Below are positions 1 through 9,205 of a stretch of DNA of 64,000 bases, piece by piece (within the stretch, counting starts at the first letter, position 1; each line of letters opens with the position of its first letter). Under the pieces are notes generated by a model, which worked only from the letters and a program-made list of their open reading frames with translations, was not told the DNA's origin and ran no database searches. The stretch is from Bradyrhizobium tropiciagri (GTDB taxonomy: Bacteria > Pseudomonadota > Alphaproteobacteria > Rhizobiales > Xanthobacteraceae), in the NCBI RefSeq assembly GCF_018130545.1, contig NZ_JAFCKF010000011.1:148694-212693 (forward strand), read 5' to 3'. Made by a program: the position numbers and the translations under genes.

Positions 1-1
1 G

Positions 2-451
2 CGCCGCGTGCTGGCGCCGATGATCCGCAAGTTCGGGGACGATCGCAGCCGCTACAATCTGGAGGGCCATATCGCTTATGCGCCCGAGCTCGACGGTGAT
101 CAGGTGCTGGCCTGCTTCGAACAGCGGCTCGCGATCGTGCGGGCCTGGCAGCTGTTCCAGGAGCGTTGCCCCGTCATCATCCTGCCGGTCTCGGCGCAGC
201 TGCCGTTCCGCTTCGATCAGGATCAGGAAGACGCTGACGTGGTGCACGCGCTGCTCGACGCGCAGCGACCGCTGCTCGCGGTGCCTGCGCTCGGCTTCCC
301 GTCGGTCGTGGTGCCTACCGGGACCGCCGGCGGCGTGCCGGTCGGCGTGCAGGTGATCGCCGGCCGTTTCCGCGAGGATGTCTGCCTTGCCGTGGCCGCC
401 GTGATCGAGGCGCGCGCCTCGACGCTGACGCCGATCGATCCACGCGACTGA
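2..451 (+). CDS. amidase, C-terminal part (5' end outside window)
   Basis: This is the C-terminal ~149 residues of an amidase-signature family enzyme, which hydrolyses amides to acid plus ammonia or amine in the cytoplasm. The frame is already open at the window edge, so the GTG at 8 is probably internal. What is visible is the typical amidase C-terminus: a VVVPTG segment, then GVPVGVQVIAGRFRED, closely matching the same stretch of the complete amidase that follows 38 bp later. The Ser-cisSer-Lys catalytic region lies upstream of the window. The tandem arrangement suggests paralogues from a duplication, probably co-transcribed. Substrate unknown. Confidence 0.85.
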   Translation, partial: RRVLAPMIRKFGDDRSRYNLEGHIAYAPELDGDQVLACFEQRLAIVRAWQLFQERCPVIILPVSAQLPFRFDQDQEDADVVHALLDAQRPLLAVPALGFPSVVVPTGTAGGVPVGVQVIAGRFREDVCLAVAAVIEARASTLTPIDPRD

Positions 452-489
452 ACCAACGACAAAGCACTGAACATAACGGGAGAACGACA

Positions 490-1917
490 GTGACGAATGC
501 ACCGATCTGGCAATGGTCCGCCGTGGAGACGGCGGCGGCGATCAGGAACGGCGAGGCGACCTCGGAGCAGGTCGTGCGTGCTCATCTCGACCGCAAGCAG
601 GAGGCAAACCCGGCGCTCAACGCCGTCGTCGTCGACCTCGGCGACACTGCGATGAAAGCCGCCAAGGCCGCTGACGAGGCGCTGGCTGCCAGCAAGCGCG
701 GCGGCGCCGTCGGGCCGCTGCATGGCGTGCCGGTTACGATCAAGATCAACATCGACGTCGAGGGCCAGGCCAATTCGAATGGCGTGGTCGCCTTCAAGGA
801 CAACATCGCGCCGGGCGACTCGCCGGTGACGGCCAATCTCAAGAAGGCCGGTGCAATCATCATCGGCCTGACCAACACGCCGGAATTCTCGCTGCGCGGC
901 TTCACCGACAATCCGCTGCACGGCCTGACGCGCAATCCCTGGAATGCGGACGTGACCTGCGGCGGTTCCTCGGGCGGCGCCGGCGCGTCGATCGCGGCCG
1001 GCATCGGCACCATCGCGCATGGCAATGACATCGGCGGTTCGCTGCGCTGGCCGGCGCACTGCAACGGCATCGCCACCATCAAGCCGACCCAGGGCCGGAT
1101 TCCGGCGTTCAATCCCTCTGCCACGGCGGAGCGGCCGTTGATGGCACAGTTCATGTCGTCGCAAGGACCGCTCGCGCGCCACGTCGCCGACGTCCGGCTC
1201 GGCCTCGAGGTGATGGCGCAGCGCGACCCGCGTGATCCCTGGTACGTGCCGGCGCCGCTCACGGGGCCGAAGCCCGCCGCGCCGGTCAAGGTCGCGCTCG
1301 CGAAGATCCCCGAGGACATGGTGACCGATCGCGGCGTGATCGCGCTTCAGCGCAAAGCGGCCGATCATCTGGCCGATGCCGGCTACGCCGTCAGCGAGGT
1401 CGAGGTCCCCGAGCTCAACAAGGTCTGGCAGCTCTGGTGTGACCTGATCATGACCGAGACCCGCGTGTTGCAGCAGGATCAGATGCTGGCGGCCTCCAGC
1501 GCCGACTTCCAGAAGACGTTCCACGGCTTCATGGCGCTGGCAAATCCGTTGGATCAGGCCGGCTACATGAAGGCGATCGCCGAGCGGTCGCGCCACATCA
1601 GGGCCTGGATGACCTTCCTCGAGCAATATCCGCTGGTGCTGATGCCAACCTCGGTGCGCCAGACGCCGGAGGTCAATGCCGATCTCGGCGGCGACCAGCG
1701 CGTCAAGGATTTGTTCTGGAACGATCTGCGCTTCATCTCGTCGATGAACGTGCTGGGGCTGCCGGCGGCCGTGGTGCCGGTCGGCCTGCACGAGGGCTTG
1801 CCGGTCGGTGTCCAGATCGTCGGCTCGCGCTATCGCGAGGACATGTGCCTCGACGCCGCCGAGGCGATCGAGCGCAAGGTCGGCATCCTGGCAAGGCAAT
1901 TGTGGGAGCGGCGCTGA
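490..1917 (+). CDS. amidase (amidase signature family)
   Basis: A complete 475-residue amidase-signature hydrolase. The Ser-cisSer-Lys triad is readable: Lys85 in VTIKIN, cis-Ser160 in CGGSSGG, and nucleophile Ser184 in NDIGGS. Their spacing (75 and 24 residues) is that of the family. The start is GTG at 490, preceded by GGGAGAA. No signal peptide is seen, so it is cytoplasmic. The C-terminus (GLPVGVQIVGSRYRED) mirrors the partial amidase just upstream. The family covers aliphatic and aryl amides, carbamates and Glu-tRNA amidotransferase GatA. The lack of gatB/gatC neighbours and the nearby binding protein and amine-oxidation genes favour a catabolic amidase over GatA. Confidence 0.9.
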   Translation: MTNAPIWQWSAVETAAAIRNGEATSEQVVRAHLDRKQEANPALNAVVVDLGDTAMKAAKAADEALAASKRGGAVGPLHGVPVTIKINIDVEGQANSNGVVAFKDNIAPGDSPVTANLKKAGAIIIGLTNTPEFSLRGFTDNPLHGLTRNPWNADVTCGGSSGGAGASIAAGIGTIAHGNDIGGSLRWPAHCNGIATIKPTQGRIPAFNPSATAERPLMAQFMSSQGPLARHVADVRLGLEVMAQRDPRDPWYVPAPLTGPKPAAPVKVALAKIPEDMVTDRGVIALQRKAADHLADAGYAVSEVEVPELNKVWQLWCDLIMTETRVLQQDQMLAASSADFQKTFHGFMALANPLDQAGYMKAIAERSRHIRAWMTFLEQYPLVLMPTSVRQTPEVNADLGGDQRVKDLFWNDLRFISSMNVLGLPAAVVPVGLHEGLPVGVQIVGSRYREDMCLDAAEAIERKVGILARQLWERR

Positions 1918-2149
1918 TCCGGCCTCGGAGCCACAACGCATTATCCATTCGTATGATCCAGGGTACGCCGCGGCGAAATCTCGTCGCGGCGTTCGCATGA
2001 TCGGCGATGCGCGAACCGGCGCATTCGCCGCGTTCCTTCTCCCGGAATTTTGACGTGGAATCGCAGAGCGCCATGCCGGCGAACGGGGTTGTCGGTGATC
2101 CCTGATTGCTTCAGGAGTTCGACGAACCATCCGAAACCCTGGGAACGAA

Positions 2150-3370
2150 ATGTCCATCACGAAACGCTCGTCTGTCCTTGCCGCAATTGCCGCCGCGTGT
2201 CTGTCATTTGCCGCCGGCGTTGCCCGCGCGGAGGATGGCGTGCTGCGGGTCGGCATCATCACCGACATGAGCGGGCAATATTCCGACGGCAACGGCACAG
2301 GATCGGTGATCGCGGCGCAAATGGCCGCGGAGGAGATCGGCGGCACCGTCGCCGGACGCAAGATCGAGATCATTTCGGCCGATCACCAGAACAAGCCTGA
2401 CGTGGCGACCGGCATCGTGCGCAACTGGATCGACACCAAGGGCGTCGACGTGATCGCCGAAGGCGTCAATTCCGCGGTGGCGCTCGCGATCCAGACCGTG
2501 ACGCGCGACCGCAAGAAGCTGTTCCTGATCTCGGGCTCCGGTTCGTCCGATCTCACCGGCAAGCAATGCTCGCCGACTAGCGTGCAATGGACCTACGACA
2601 CCTACGCCTCGTCGAACGCGACGGCGAAGGCGGTGGTCGCGCGCGGCGGCACGCCGTGGTTCTTCCTCACCGCGGACTACGCGTTCGGCCAGGCGCTGGA
2701 GCGCGATGCCAGCAAGGCCGTGACCTCAGCCGGCGGCAAGGTGCTCGGCGCGGTCCGTCATCCCTTCGACACCGCCGATTTCTCGTCTTTCCTGTTGCAG
2801 GCCCAGTCCTCCGGCGCAAAAATCCTGGCGCTCGCCAATGCCGGCTCCGACTTCCGCAATGCGGTGTCGCAGGCCGACGAGTTCAACATCCGCGCCAGCA
2901 TGCAGGTCGTCGCGTTGCAGGTGACGCTGACCGACGTGCCGGCGCTTGGTCTCGCGCATGCGCACGATCTCTTGTTCACCGATTCCTTCTACTGGGATCG
3001 CACGCCCGAGACGCGCGCCTTCGCCCAGGAGTTCTTCAAGCGGCATGGTGCGATGCCGACCGCCTACCAGGCCGGCGTCAACTCGGCGCTGCGGCACTAT
3101 TTCAAGGCGGTCGCCGCCACCAACTCGGTGGATTCGGAAACCGTGATCGCGCAGATGCGCAAGACCCCGGTGAATGATTTCTTCGCCCAGAACGGCGTCG
3201 TGCGCGAGGACGGCCGCATGGTGCACGACATGTATCTGATGCGCATCAAGAAGCCGGAAGAGTCCAAGAGCAAGTGGGACCTCTACGAATATCTCGCGAC
3301 CGTGCCGGGCGACCAGGCCTTCCGTCCGCTCGAGGAGGGTGGTTGCCCCTACGTCGGCAAGGCGCATTAG
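2150..3370 (+). CDS. ABC transporter substrate-binding protein, branched-chain amino acid/amide type
   Basis: A 406-residue periplasmic binding protein of the type-1 (LivJ/UrtA/AmiC-like) fold. Residues 1-27 are a clear Sec signal peptide ending AGVARA before EDGVLRVGIITDMSGQYSD, the usual first strand of this family. The C-terminal GGCPYVG resembles that of rhizobial members of the family. No permease or ATPase genes accompany it here, so it either feeds a transporter encoded outside the window or acts as an orphan receptor. Its position between amidases and the amine-oxidation operon suggests an amide or amino compound as ligand, which is inference. The start ATG at 2150 follows GGGAACGAA. 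Confidence 0.88.
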   Translation: MSITKRSSVLAAIAAACLSFAAGVARAEDGVLRVGIITDMSGQYSDGNGTGSVIAAQMAAEEIGGTVAGRKIEIISADHQNKPDVATGIVRNWIDTKGVDVIAEGVNSAVALAIQTVTRDRKKLFLISGSGSSDLTGKQCSPTSVQWTYDTYASSNATAKAVVARGGTPWFFLTADYAFGQALERDASKAVTSAGGKVLGAVRHPFDTADFSSFLLQAQSSGAKILALANAGSDFRNAVSQADEFNIRASMQVVALQVTLTDVPALGLAHAHDLLFTDSFYWDRTPETRAFAQEFFKRHGAMPTAYQAGVNSALRHYFKAVAATNSVDSETVIAQMRKTPVNDFFAQNGVVREDGRMVHDMYLMRIKKPEESKSKWDLYEYLATVPGDQAFRPLEEGGCPYVGKAH

Positions 3371-3397
3371 GACGCGAGGCAACTGTTCTCTCTTTCG

Positions 3398-3505
3398 TCA
3401 TTCCGGCGCGCGCCTCTTGGCGCGAGCCCGGAATCCACTAAGCCGCATTATCAGTGGACACGAATGGATTGCGGGCTCTCGCTTCGCGAGCCCCGGACTG
3501 ACGGA
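3398..3505. repeat. degenerate palindromic intergenic repeat
   Basis: Between the binding-protein gene and the next gene the sequence holds paired blocks of the GTCATTCCGG / GAGCCCGGAATCCA / GGATTGCGGGCTC type. The same blocks appear in better-preserved form at 58040-58177. The arms here are imperfect, so it looks like a decayed copy. It is non-coding and could form hairpins in RNA read through from the upstream gene. Confidence 0.6.
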
Positions 3506-3820
3506 AAGGGGTGCGACAAAGCAACCCGACGGGCAACTCAGCAAAACCTGTCAATCCTCGCGAGCTAAAATAATTCGTTTTATCCGAATAGCGACTCGGT
3601 GTATAACGACGCCCGTCTCACCCGATCGAGGGTGTTGCGGTGAGATGCGGTGGACGCCGATAGCGCAGTCGACGAATGCGCATGAGGTGGACGGTGAAGT
3701 CGTGTGGTCCTGACGCCCTAGTGGTAGGTGTCTCTTCGTATTGCGCAATGCGCGTTGCGAAGGCGGTGACAAAAAAGCCCAGTCTCGCCGGGGAGAGCAC
3801 GAAGTAAGCCGTAACCCATC

Positions 3821-3931
3821 GCGCAGGGAAAGCCGGGTTGTTTCCAGTTACACCTGTGGTCCTACCCCCCGAGCTTTCTACCCTTTTGCTCGGGGCCCAT
3901 GGGTGCGATCGGCACCCGGCTTTCCCTGCGC
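3821..3931. repeat. large inverted repeat with internal hairpin (dispersed structured element)
   Basis: Perfect 18-bp arms at 3821-3838 (GCGCAGGGAAAGCCGGGT) and 3914-3931 enclose a second perfect hairpin, CCCCGAGC at 3867-3874 with GCTCGGGG at 3888-3895. The surrounding 3540-4020 has no plausible gene; open frames in it are short and show no coding bias. From memory, similar sequence recurs in Bradyrhizobium intergenic regions, often mis-called as small hypothetical proteins. I cannot verify that here. Confidence 0.65.
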
Positions 3932-4034
3932 CCTCTGTTCGAGGAGGGCGGAAAAGACCAGCAAGGCTCGGACAAATCATGTCGCGAGAATGCGGATTCA
4001 CGTGATCATCACTGTTTGATAAGCGCAGCAGAAA

Positions 4035-4152
4035 TCGAACCGTCATCCTGAGGTGCGAGCCTCTTCGGCGAGGCTCGAAGGATCGACGGCCACCGGTCGG
4101 GCCGCGCATCCTTCGAGGCTCGCTCCGCTCGCACCTCAGGATGACGGTTCGA
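4035..4152. repeat. REP-like palindromic repeat, copy 1
   Basis: Perfect 26-bp arms at 4035-4060 and 4127-4152, with core CGTCATCCTGAGGTGCGAGC, flank a second pair, CTCGAAGGAT at 4074-4083 and ATCCTTCGAG at 4108-4117. The same core order recurs at 46017-46128, so this is a family repeated within the window. The location is the intergenic space before the RidA-like gene. Confidence 0.8.
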
Positions 4153-4262
4153 GAGCTTTCGCCAGGACGACGGCTGTGATGAAATCGGGCCATGCGTGTG
4201 TATCCTCCATCCCGCGACGTCATCGCGACGGCCGCATCACCGTGTCCACATCAAGAGGCACC

Positions 4263-5015
4263 ATGACCAGCACCATCGAAGCTTCCGACGGCGGCTACCG
4301 CTTCATGCCCGGCGTCAGTCAGTATTCCTGCGGCGTCGGTGCGTTGCCCGGCTTTGCCATCGAGCGCGTCCGGTTTGCCGAACCGGTGCCGCTGAGCGTG
4401 GGTTTCGAGAGGATAGCTGACATCCTCAAGGCCGCCGGCCGGCCTTTGACCGCGTTTGCGGCCTGCGAGCTGCGCTCGCCGGCGCCGTTCACCGAGGAGG
4501 GCTTCAGGGCCTTCAACGAGATCTATATCAAGACCCTGATCAACTGGGGTGTGATGCGCGACGGCGTTAATCCGGTGGCGCGCAGCAATGTCTGCCCGAA
4601 ACTCGATCCGCCCAGCGAGCCGAGCTTCCACGCCTTCTGCTACACGGTGCCGGCGGCGCAGGACGCACCGACGAGCTTCGTCGTGGCCGGCAGTGGCGAG
4701 TCGGTCGAAGGCAAGGCGAATTATCGCGATCATACCGTCGCCCTCGGCGACACCAGCCCGGCCGGCATCCTGGCGAAGGCGAAATTTGTGCTTGGCGAGA
4801 TGGAACGCCGCATGGGCGCGTTCGGCGCGTCCTGGCGGGATACCACCGCGGTGCAGCTCTACACCGTGCACGATGCCTATCCGGTGCTCGAAGGTGAATT
4901 CGGCCGCCGTGGCGTGCTTCGCAACGGCCTTACCTGGCATTTCGACCGGCCACCGGTGGTTGGGCTCGATTTCGAAATGGATTGCCGGCGCGTGCACCGC
5001 GAGCGCGTGGTGTGA
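4263..5015 (+). CDS. uncharacterised protein with RidA-like C-terminal region
   Basis: A cytoplasmic protein of 250 residues without signal peptide or membrane segment. The second half (roughly 145-245) has the layout of a RidA/YjgF domain: an AGILAKAKFVLGEMERRMGAFG helix, then a TTAVQLYTVHDAYPV strand. The N-terminal half has no motif I recognise. The ATG at 4263 is chosen because AGAGGC sits just upstream and longer versions of the frame run into the palindromic repeat. It lies 124 bp before the FAD amine oxidase gene and reads the same way, so it is probably the first gene of that operon. A role on an imine or enamine metabolite fits the neighbours but is inference. Confidence 0.65.
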   Translation: MTSTIEASDGGYRFMPGVSQYSCGVGALPGFAIERVRFAEPVPLSVGFERIADILKAAGRPLTAFAACELRSPAPFTEEGFRAFNEIYIKTLINWGVMRDGVNPVARSNVCPKLDPPSEPSFHAFCYTVPAAQDAPTSFVVAGSGESVEGKANYRDHTVALGDTSPAGILAKAKFVLGEMERRMGAFGASWRDTTAVQLYTVHDAYPVLEGEFGRRGVLRNGLTWHFDRPPVVGLDFEMDCRRVHRERVV

Positions 5016-5139
5016 TGGGTCGGTCGCGTGACGCATCAAAAGCGCGTGTGGGTGGATGTTGAAGCGTGCAGCCTTTCTTGACACGGATCGCCTCAACCGT
5101 TTCCCTTCGCCATCGACGTCAGCGGCTGGGTGAGCGCGG

Positions 5140-6732
5140 GTGCAGAACGAATCTGTGATCAGGCGGCGGGATTTGCTGGCGCTGATCGGGACCATCGCCG
5201 GCAGTTCGGCGATGTATCATGCGATGACGAGCCTCGGCTTCGCATCGGAGTCCGCCTACAAGGGGCCGCTCAAGCTTGCGGGCGACGTGAAGGGGGCTTC
5301 GGTGCTGATTCTCGGCGCCGGGCTGGCCGGCATGACGGCGGCGCTGGAACTGCGCAAGGCCGGCTACAAGGTCCAGATCCTTGAATTCAACAACCGCGCC
5401 GGCGGCCGCAACTGGACGATCCGCGGCGGTGACAGCTTTACCGAGCTCGGCGGATTCAAGCAGACCTGCCAGTTCGAGCAGGGGCTCTATCTCAATCCTG
5501 GCCCGTGGCGGATTCCCTATCATCATCGCGCGCTGCTCGATTACTGCCGTCGGCTCAATGTGACGCTGGAACCCTTCATCCAGCTCAACCACAACGCCTA
5601 TCTGCACGCGACGCGTGCATTCGACGGCAAGCCGCAGCGCTTTCGCAGCATCAAGGCGGATTTCCAGGGCGGCGTGGCCGAGCTGCTTGCGAAAGTCAGC
5701 CAGCAGGGCAGGCTCGACGAGTTCGTCGGCAAGGAAGACCAGGAGATCCTGCTACAGGCGCTGCGCGACTGGGGCGCGCTGGATCGCGACTACAAGTACA
5801 ACGCCAATCTGCGCTCCGCCGACGTTCGCGGATATGCGCGCGATCCCGGCGGCGGGTTGATGGGCGATCCGCTGCCCAGCGATCCGATCCCGTTCCAGGA
5901 GTTGCTGCGGTCGCGGATGTGGCGCTACGTCCAAAACTTCGCGCATTACGATTTCCAACCCTCCATGTTCCAGCCGGTCGGCGGCATGGACATGATCGGC
6001 AAGGCGTTCGTGCGCGAGGTCGGCGATCTCATCCGCTATAACGCCAAGGTCACGCAGATCCAGCAGAACAGCTCCGGCGTCACCGTGAGCTATGTCGACA
6101 CCGCCAATCCCTCGGCGGTGCAGCAGGCCACCGCCGACTGGTGCATCTGCACCATTCCGTTGCCGATCCTGAGCCAGCTCCCGCTGGACGTCAGCGGGCC
6201 GATGAAGAATGCGATCGATTCCCTGCCTTACGCCGCCTCGGTGAAGGTCGGGCTGCAGTTCAAGCGGCGGTTCTGGGAGGAGGATGACGCGATCTATGGC
6301 GGCATCAGCTACACCGACCTGCCGATCCGGAATATCGGCTATCCGAACTATGGCTTCAACCGCGGCGGCCGTGGCGTTCTGCTCGGCGCCTATTTGTATG
6401 AGGGCGCCAATTCCTTCGAGTTCACCGCGATGACGCCGGCCGAGCGGGTCGCGAGCGCAGTCGAGTTCGGTGCCGCGATTCATCCGCAGTACAAAAGCGA
6501 GTTCGAGAACGGCGTCGCGGTGGCCTGGCATCGCGTGCCGTTCACGCTCGGCTGCGCCGGCGAATGGACCGAGGCCGGGCGGGCGCAGCATTACCGCAAT
6601 CTCTGCCAGATCGACGGTCGCATCGCGCTGGCGGGCGAGCATGCCTCGCAGCTGCCGGCCTGGCAGGAGGGGGCGATCCTGTCCGCGCTCGACGCCATTA
6701 CCCGATTGCACGAACGTGTGGTGAAGACGTGA
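5140..6732 (+). CDS. Tat-exported FAD-dependent amine oxidase/dehydrogenase
   Basis: A flavin monoamine oxidase family protein of 530 residues. The N-terminus has a twin-arginine-type signal (IRRRDLLALIGTIAG), so it is probably exported folded with FAD bound. The dinucleotide motif VLILGAGLAGMTAALEL follows at about residue 55, then an acidic end and RAGGR, as in the amine oxidase superfamily. The C-terminal FAD contact is seen in LAGEHASQLPAWQEGAI. Start is GTG at 5140. The next gene, a c-type cytochrome, overlaps its stop by one base. This suggests a dehydrogenase reducing cytochrome c instead of oxygen, as described for the nicotine oxidoreductase NicA2 with CycN. Substrate unknown; a primary or secondary amine or amino acid is likely. 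Confidence 0.85.
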   Translation: MQNESVIRRRDLLALIGTIAGSSAMYHAMTSLGFASESAYKGPLKLAGDVKGASVLILGAGLAGMTAALELRKAGYKVQILEFNNRAGGRNWTIRGGDSFTELGGFKQTCQFEQGLYLNPGPWRIPYHHRALLDYCRRLNVTLEPFIQLNHNAYLHATRAFDGKPQRFRSIKADFQGGVAELLAKVSQQGRLDEFVGKEDQEILLQALRDWGALDRDYKYNANLRSADVRGYARDPGGGLMGDPLPSDPIPFQELLRSRMWRYVQNFAHYDFQPSMFQPVGGMDMIGKAFVREVGDLIRYNAKVTQIQQNSSGVTVSYVDTANPSAVQQATADWCICTIPLPILSQLPLDVSGPMKNAIDSLPYAASVKVGLQFKRRFWEEDDAIYGGISYTDLPIRNIGYPNYGFNRGGRGVLLGAYLYEGANSFEFTAMTPAERVASAVEFGAAIHPQYKSEFENGVAVAWHRVPFTLGCAGEWTEAGRAQHYRNLCQIDGRIALAGEHASQLPAWQEGAILSALDAITRLHERVVKT

Positions 6733-7139
6733 TGATGCGGACAGGAACATCTGTGATCGCCGCGCTGGCGCTGTTGTCGGCACCCGCGGCCCTTGGGCAG
6801 GACAGCGGGGCGGGCAAACGTACTTTCTCTTCGGGCTACCGCTTCGTGGAGATGACCGGCGAGGAGCTGTTCGGCAATGTCTGCCAGGGCTGTCACATGC
6901 CGGATGCCACGGGTGCGAGCGGCGCCGGCACCTATCCGTCGCTCGCCGGCAACAAGAATCTGGAAACCGGCAGCTATCCGATCTTCCTGGTCGTCAACGG
7001 TCGCCGCGGCATGCCGGCATTCGGCGACATGATGACCGATGGTCAAGTCGCCGCCGTTGTGAATTATCTGCGGACGCACTTCGGCAACAATTATCAGGAC
7101 GCGGTGACGACCAAGGACGTCCAGGACGCCCGCCGTTGA
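6732..7139 (+). CDS. class I c-type cytochrome (periplasmic electron acceptor)
   Basis: A small periplasmic cytochrome c of 135 residues. Signal peptide residues 1-22 end ALG before QDSGAGKR. The haem-binding CQGCH motif is at 51-55, and a GMPAFGD segment near residue 105-112 supplies the likely axial Met. Its ATG overlaps the amine oxidase stop codon by one base (TGATG), a sign of translational coupling, so it is probably the dedicated electron acceptor of that enzyme. A second ATG three bases on is an alternative start. Confidence 0.9.
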   Translation: MMRTGTSVIAALALLSAPAALGQDSGAGKRTFSSGYRFVEMTGEELFGNVCQGCHMPDATGASGAGTYPSLAGNKNLETGSYPIFLVVNGRRGMPAFGDMMTDGQVAAVVNYLRTHFGNNYQDAVTTKDVQDARR

Positions 7140-7167
7140 CCGCACTGCCTATTCTGGGGAGAGTTTG

Positions 7168-7656
7168 ATGAAGTTCACCGCTATCGTGTTGGGTGTCGCG
7201 CTGTCGGCGATGGTGACTGCGGCCTCTGCGGATGTGGTCAGGCATCCGATTCCCAACTCGACATTCCCGATCGCGCAGGCCGTGACCGTCACCGGCAACA
7301 CCACGACGGTCTATGTCAGCGGCCAGGTGCCGCCGGTCGTCAACAAGGACGCGGATCCGTCGAGCCCTCAGGCCTATGGCGACACCAAGACCCAGACCGT
7401 CGGCGTGCTCAACCGTATCAAGGCCATTCTGGAAGGCCAGGGGCTTGGCATGGGCGATGTCGTCAAGATGCAGGTGTTCCTGGTGCACAACGCGTCCGCG
7501 CCGATGGACTTCAAGGCCTTCATGGAGGGCTACACCCAGTTCTTCGGCGGTAGCCAGCCGAACCTGCCGGCGCGCTCGGTGGTCGGCGTCGCGGCGCTTG
7601 CCAATCCCGGCTTCCTGGTCGAGATCGAGGTGATCGCGGCCAAGGATTCCAAATAA
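7168..7656 (+). CDS. exported RidA family protein (probable periplasmic imine deaminase)
   Basis: A RidA/YjgF/YER057c/UK114 domain protein of 162 residues with a signal peptide (1-22, ending ASA before DVVRHPIP). RidA proteins hydrolyse reactive enamines and imines to ketones plus ammonia. Arg136 in NLPARS corresponds to the catalytic Arg105 of enteric RidA, and the following VEIEVIA strand is retained. Most RidA proteins are cytosolic; export here matches the export of the amine oxidase and cytochrome. Start ATG at 7168 has GGGGAGAG upstream, 28 bp after the cytochrome gene. Confidence 0.88.
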   Translation: MKFTAIVLGVALSAMVTAASADVVRHPIPNSTFPIAQAVTVTGNTTTVYVSGQVPPVVNKDADPSSPQAYGDTKTQTVGVLNRIKAILEGQGLGMGDVVKMQVFLVHNASAPMDFKAFMEGYTQFFGGSQPNLPARSVVGVAALANPGFLVEIEVIAAKDSK

Positions 7657-7786
7657 GGACTCCAAATAGCGTGCACGAAACTGCGGAGCATGCGCGCGGA
7701 ATTTGAAGGGCTCGCCGTCTTGCCAAAGCGCGCGTCGCCTGTCTGAATTCATCTCCAATCAGGTGGTGGAATTCCGGGAGAGCACG

Positions 7787-9205
7787 ATGTCGCAAAAGAC
7801 CCGAAACATGGTTCGAACACTGCAACTCGCGGCAGCGTTCGCTCCGGTTCTGCTCGCAACCGGCGCCAGCGCGGAAGGACTGACCGAACAGCAGCAATTT
7901 GCTCGGGGCATCTACCAGGAGCTGGTCGAGATCAACACCACGACCGCGACCGGCGATACCCAGAAGGCGGCGGAGGCGATGGGCGCGCGGCTCCGCGCCG
8001 CTGGCTTCCCCGAGGCCGATGTGCATGTGTTCTCGCCCGCGCCGCACAAGGGAAATCTGGTGGCGCGGCTGCACGGCTCCGGTGCGCGCAAGCCGATCCT
8101 GCTGGTTGCGCATATCGATGTCGTCCCCGCGTTGCGCGAGGATTGGTCGGTCGATCCGTTCAAGCTCACCGAGCAGGACGGCTATTTCTACGGCAGGGGC
8201 TCGAGTGACGACAAATACATGGCGTCCGCCTTCATCACCAATTTGATCCGCTACAAGAAGGAAGGCTACAACCCCGACCGCGACATCATCGTGGCGCTGG
8301 AGACCGACGAGGAAATCCTCGATTCCAACGCTCTTGGCATGCAGTGGCTGATCAAGAACCACCGCGACCTGATCGATGCCGAGTTCGCGCTCAACGAGGG
8401 CGGCGGCGTCGGCCTGAAGAACGGCAAGGCGATCCGCAACAGCGTGCAGACCAGCGAGAAGGTCTCGGTCGGCTATCAGCTCACGGTGAAGGATCGCGGC
8501 GGCCACTCGTCGCTGCCGCGCAAGGACAATGCGATCTATCGGCTCGCGGAGGGCCTTGTGCGGCTCTCCAACTACAGCTTCCCGATGAATCTCAACGAGA
8601 CCACGCGAATCTATTTCACCAAGACGGCCGACGTCGACAAGTCGCATGCCGACGACATCAAGGCAATTCTAGCGCCGCAGCCTGACCCGGCGGCGCTGGC
8701 GCGATTGTCGGAGAGTCCGGGCTACAACGCCCAGCTCCGTACCACCTGTGTCGCGACCATGCTGGAGGGCGGCCACGCCATCAACGCATTGCCGCAGCTG
8801 GCGACGGCCAAGGTGAACTGTCGGATCCTCCCCGGCGAGCCGGTCGATGGTGTCCAGGCAACGATCGAGCGCGTGCTCGCCGACAAGCAGATCGAGGTGA
8901 CCCCGACCGGCAAGGCGGTGCTGAGCCCGCCATCGCCCCTGAACGAGGAGATCATGGGTTCGATCGAGAAGCTGTCGAAGGAGTTCTGGCCGGACGCGGC
9001 GATCGTTCCTGTCATGAGCACCGGCGCGACCGACGGCAGCTATCTGCGCAATGCGGGAATTCCGACCTATGGCCATTCCGGGCTCGGCGCCGATGTCGAT
9101 GACAACCGGAACCATGGCAAGGACGAGCGGGTGCTCGTAAAGTCCTTCTACGAAGGCGAGGAATATCTCTATCGCCTGGTCAAGATGCTCGCCGGTGGGA
9201 AATGA
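7787..9205 (+). CDS. exported M20/M28-type metallopeptidase
   Basis: A 472-residue M20 family (ArgE/DapE/ACY1/CPG2) zinc hydrolase with an N-terminal signal peptide (about 1-29, ending TGASA before EGLTEQQ). Zinc-site motifs are visible: LLVAHIDVVP, SSDDKYM, ETDEEI and TYGHSGLGADVDD near the C-terminus. A dimerisation domain lies between (KDRGGHSSLPRKDNAI). These enzymes remove terminal amino acids or cleave N-acyl amino acids. The gene follows periplasmic RidA after 130 bp and overlaps the aspartate dehydrogenase gene by 4 bp (ATGA). Releasing aspartate, or an aspartate derivative, for that enzyme would be consistent but is unproven. Confidence 0.87.
   Translation: MSQKTRNMVRTLQLAAAFAPVLLATGASAEGLTEQQQFARGIYQELVEINTTTATGDTQKAAEAMGARLRAAGFPEADVHVFSPAPHKGNLVARLHGSGARKPILLVAHIDVVPALREDWSVDPFKLTEQDGYFYGRGSSDDKYMASAFITNLIRYKKEGYNPDRDIIVALETDEEILDSNALGMQWLIKNHRDLIDAEFALNEGGGVGLKNGKAIRNSVQTSEKVSVGYQLTVKDRGGHSSLPRKDNAIYRLAEGLVRLSNYSFPMNLNETTRIYFTKTADVDKSHADDIKAILAPQPDPAALARLSESPGYNAQLRTTCVATMLEGGHAINALPQLATAKVNCRILPGEPVDGVQATIERVLADKQIEVTPTGKAVLSPPSPLNEEIMGSIEKLSKEFWPDAAIVPVMSTGATDGSYLRNAGIPTYGHSGLGADVDDNRNHGKDERVLVKSFYEGEEYLYRLVKMLAGGK

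Noticed and set aside
223-2373. 716-codon open frame on the minus strand across the amidase
   Set aside because: It is antisense to two well-recognised genes, has Arg/Ala-biased composition and no family features; typical of high-GC DNA.
3339-4019. Small open frames on both strands in 3.3-4.0 kb
   Set aside because: They run through palindromic repeats and have no coding features; probable false genes.
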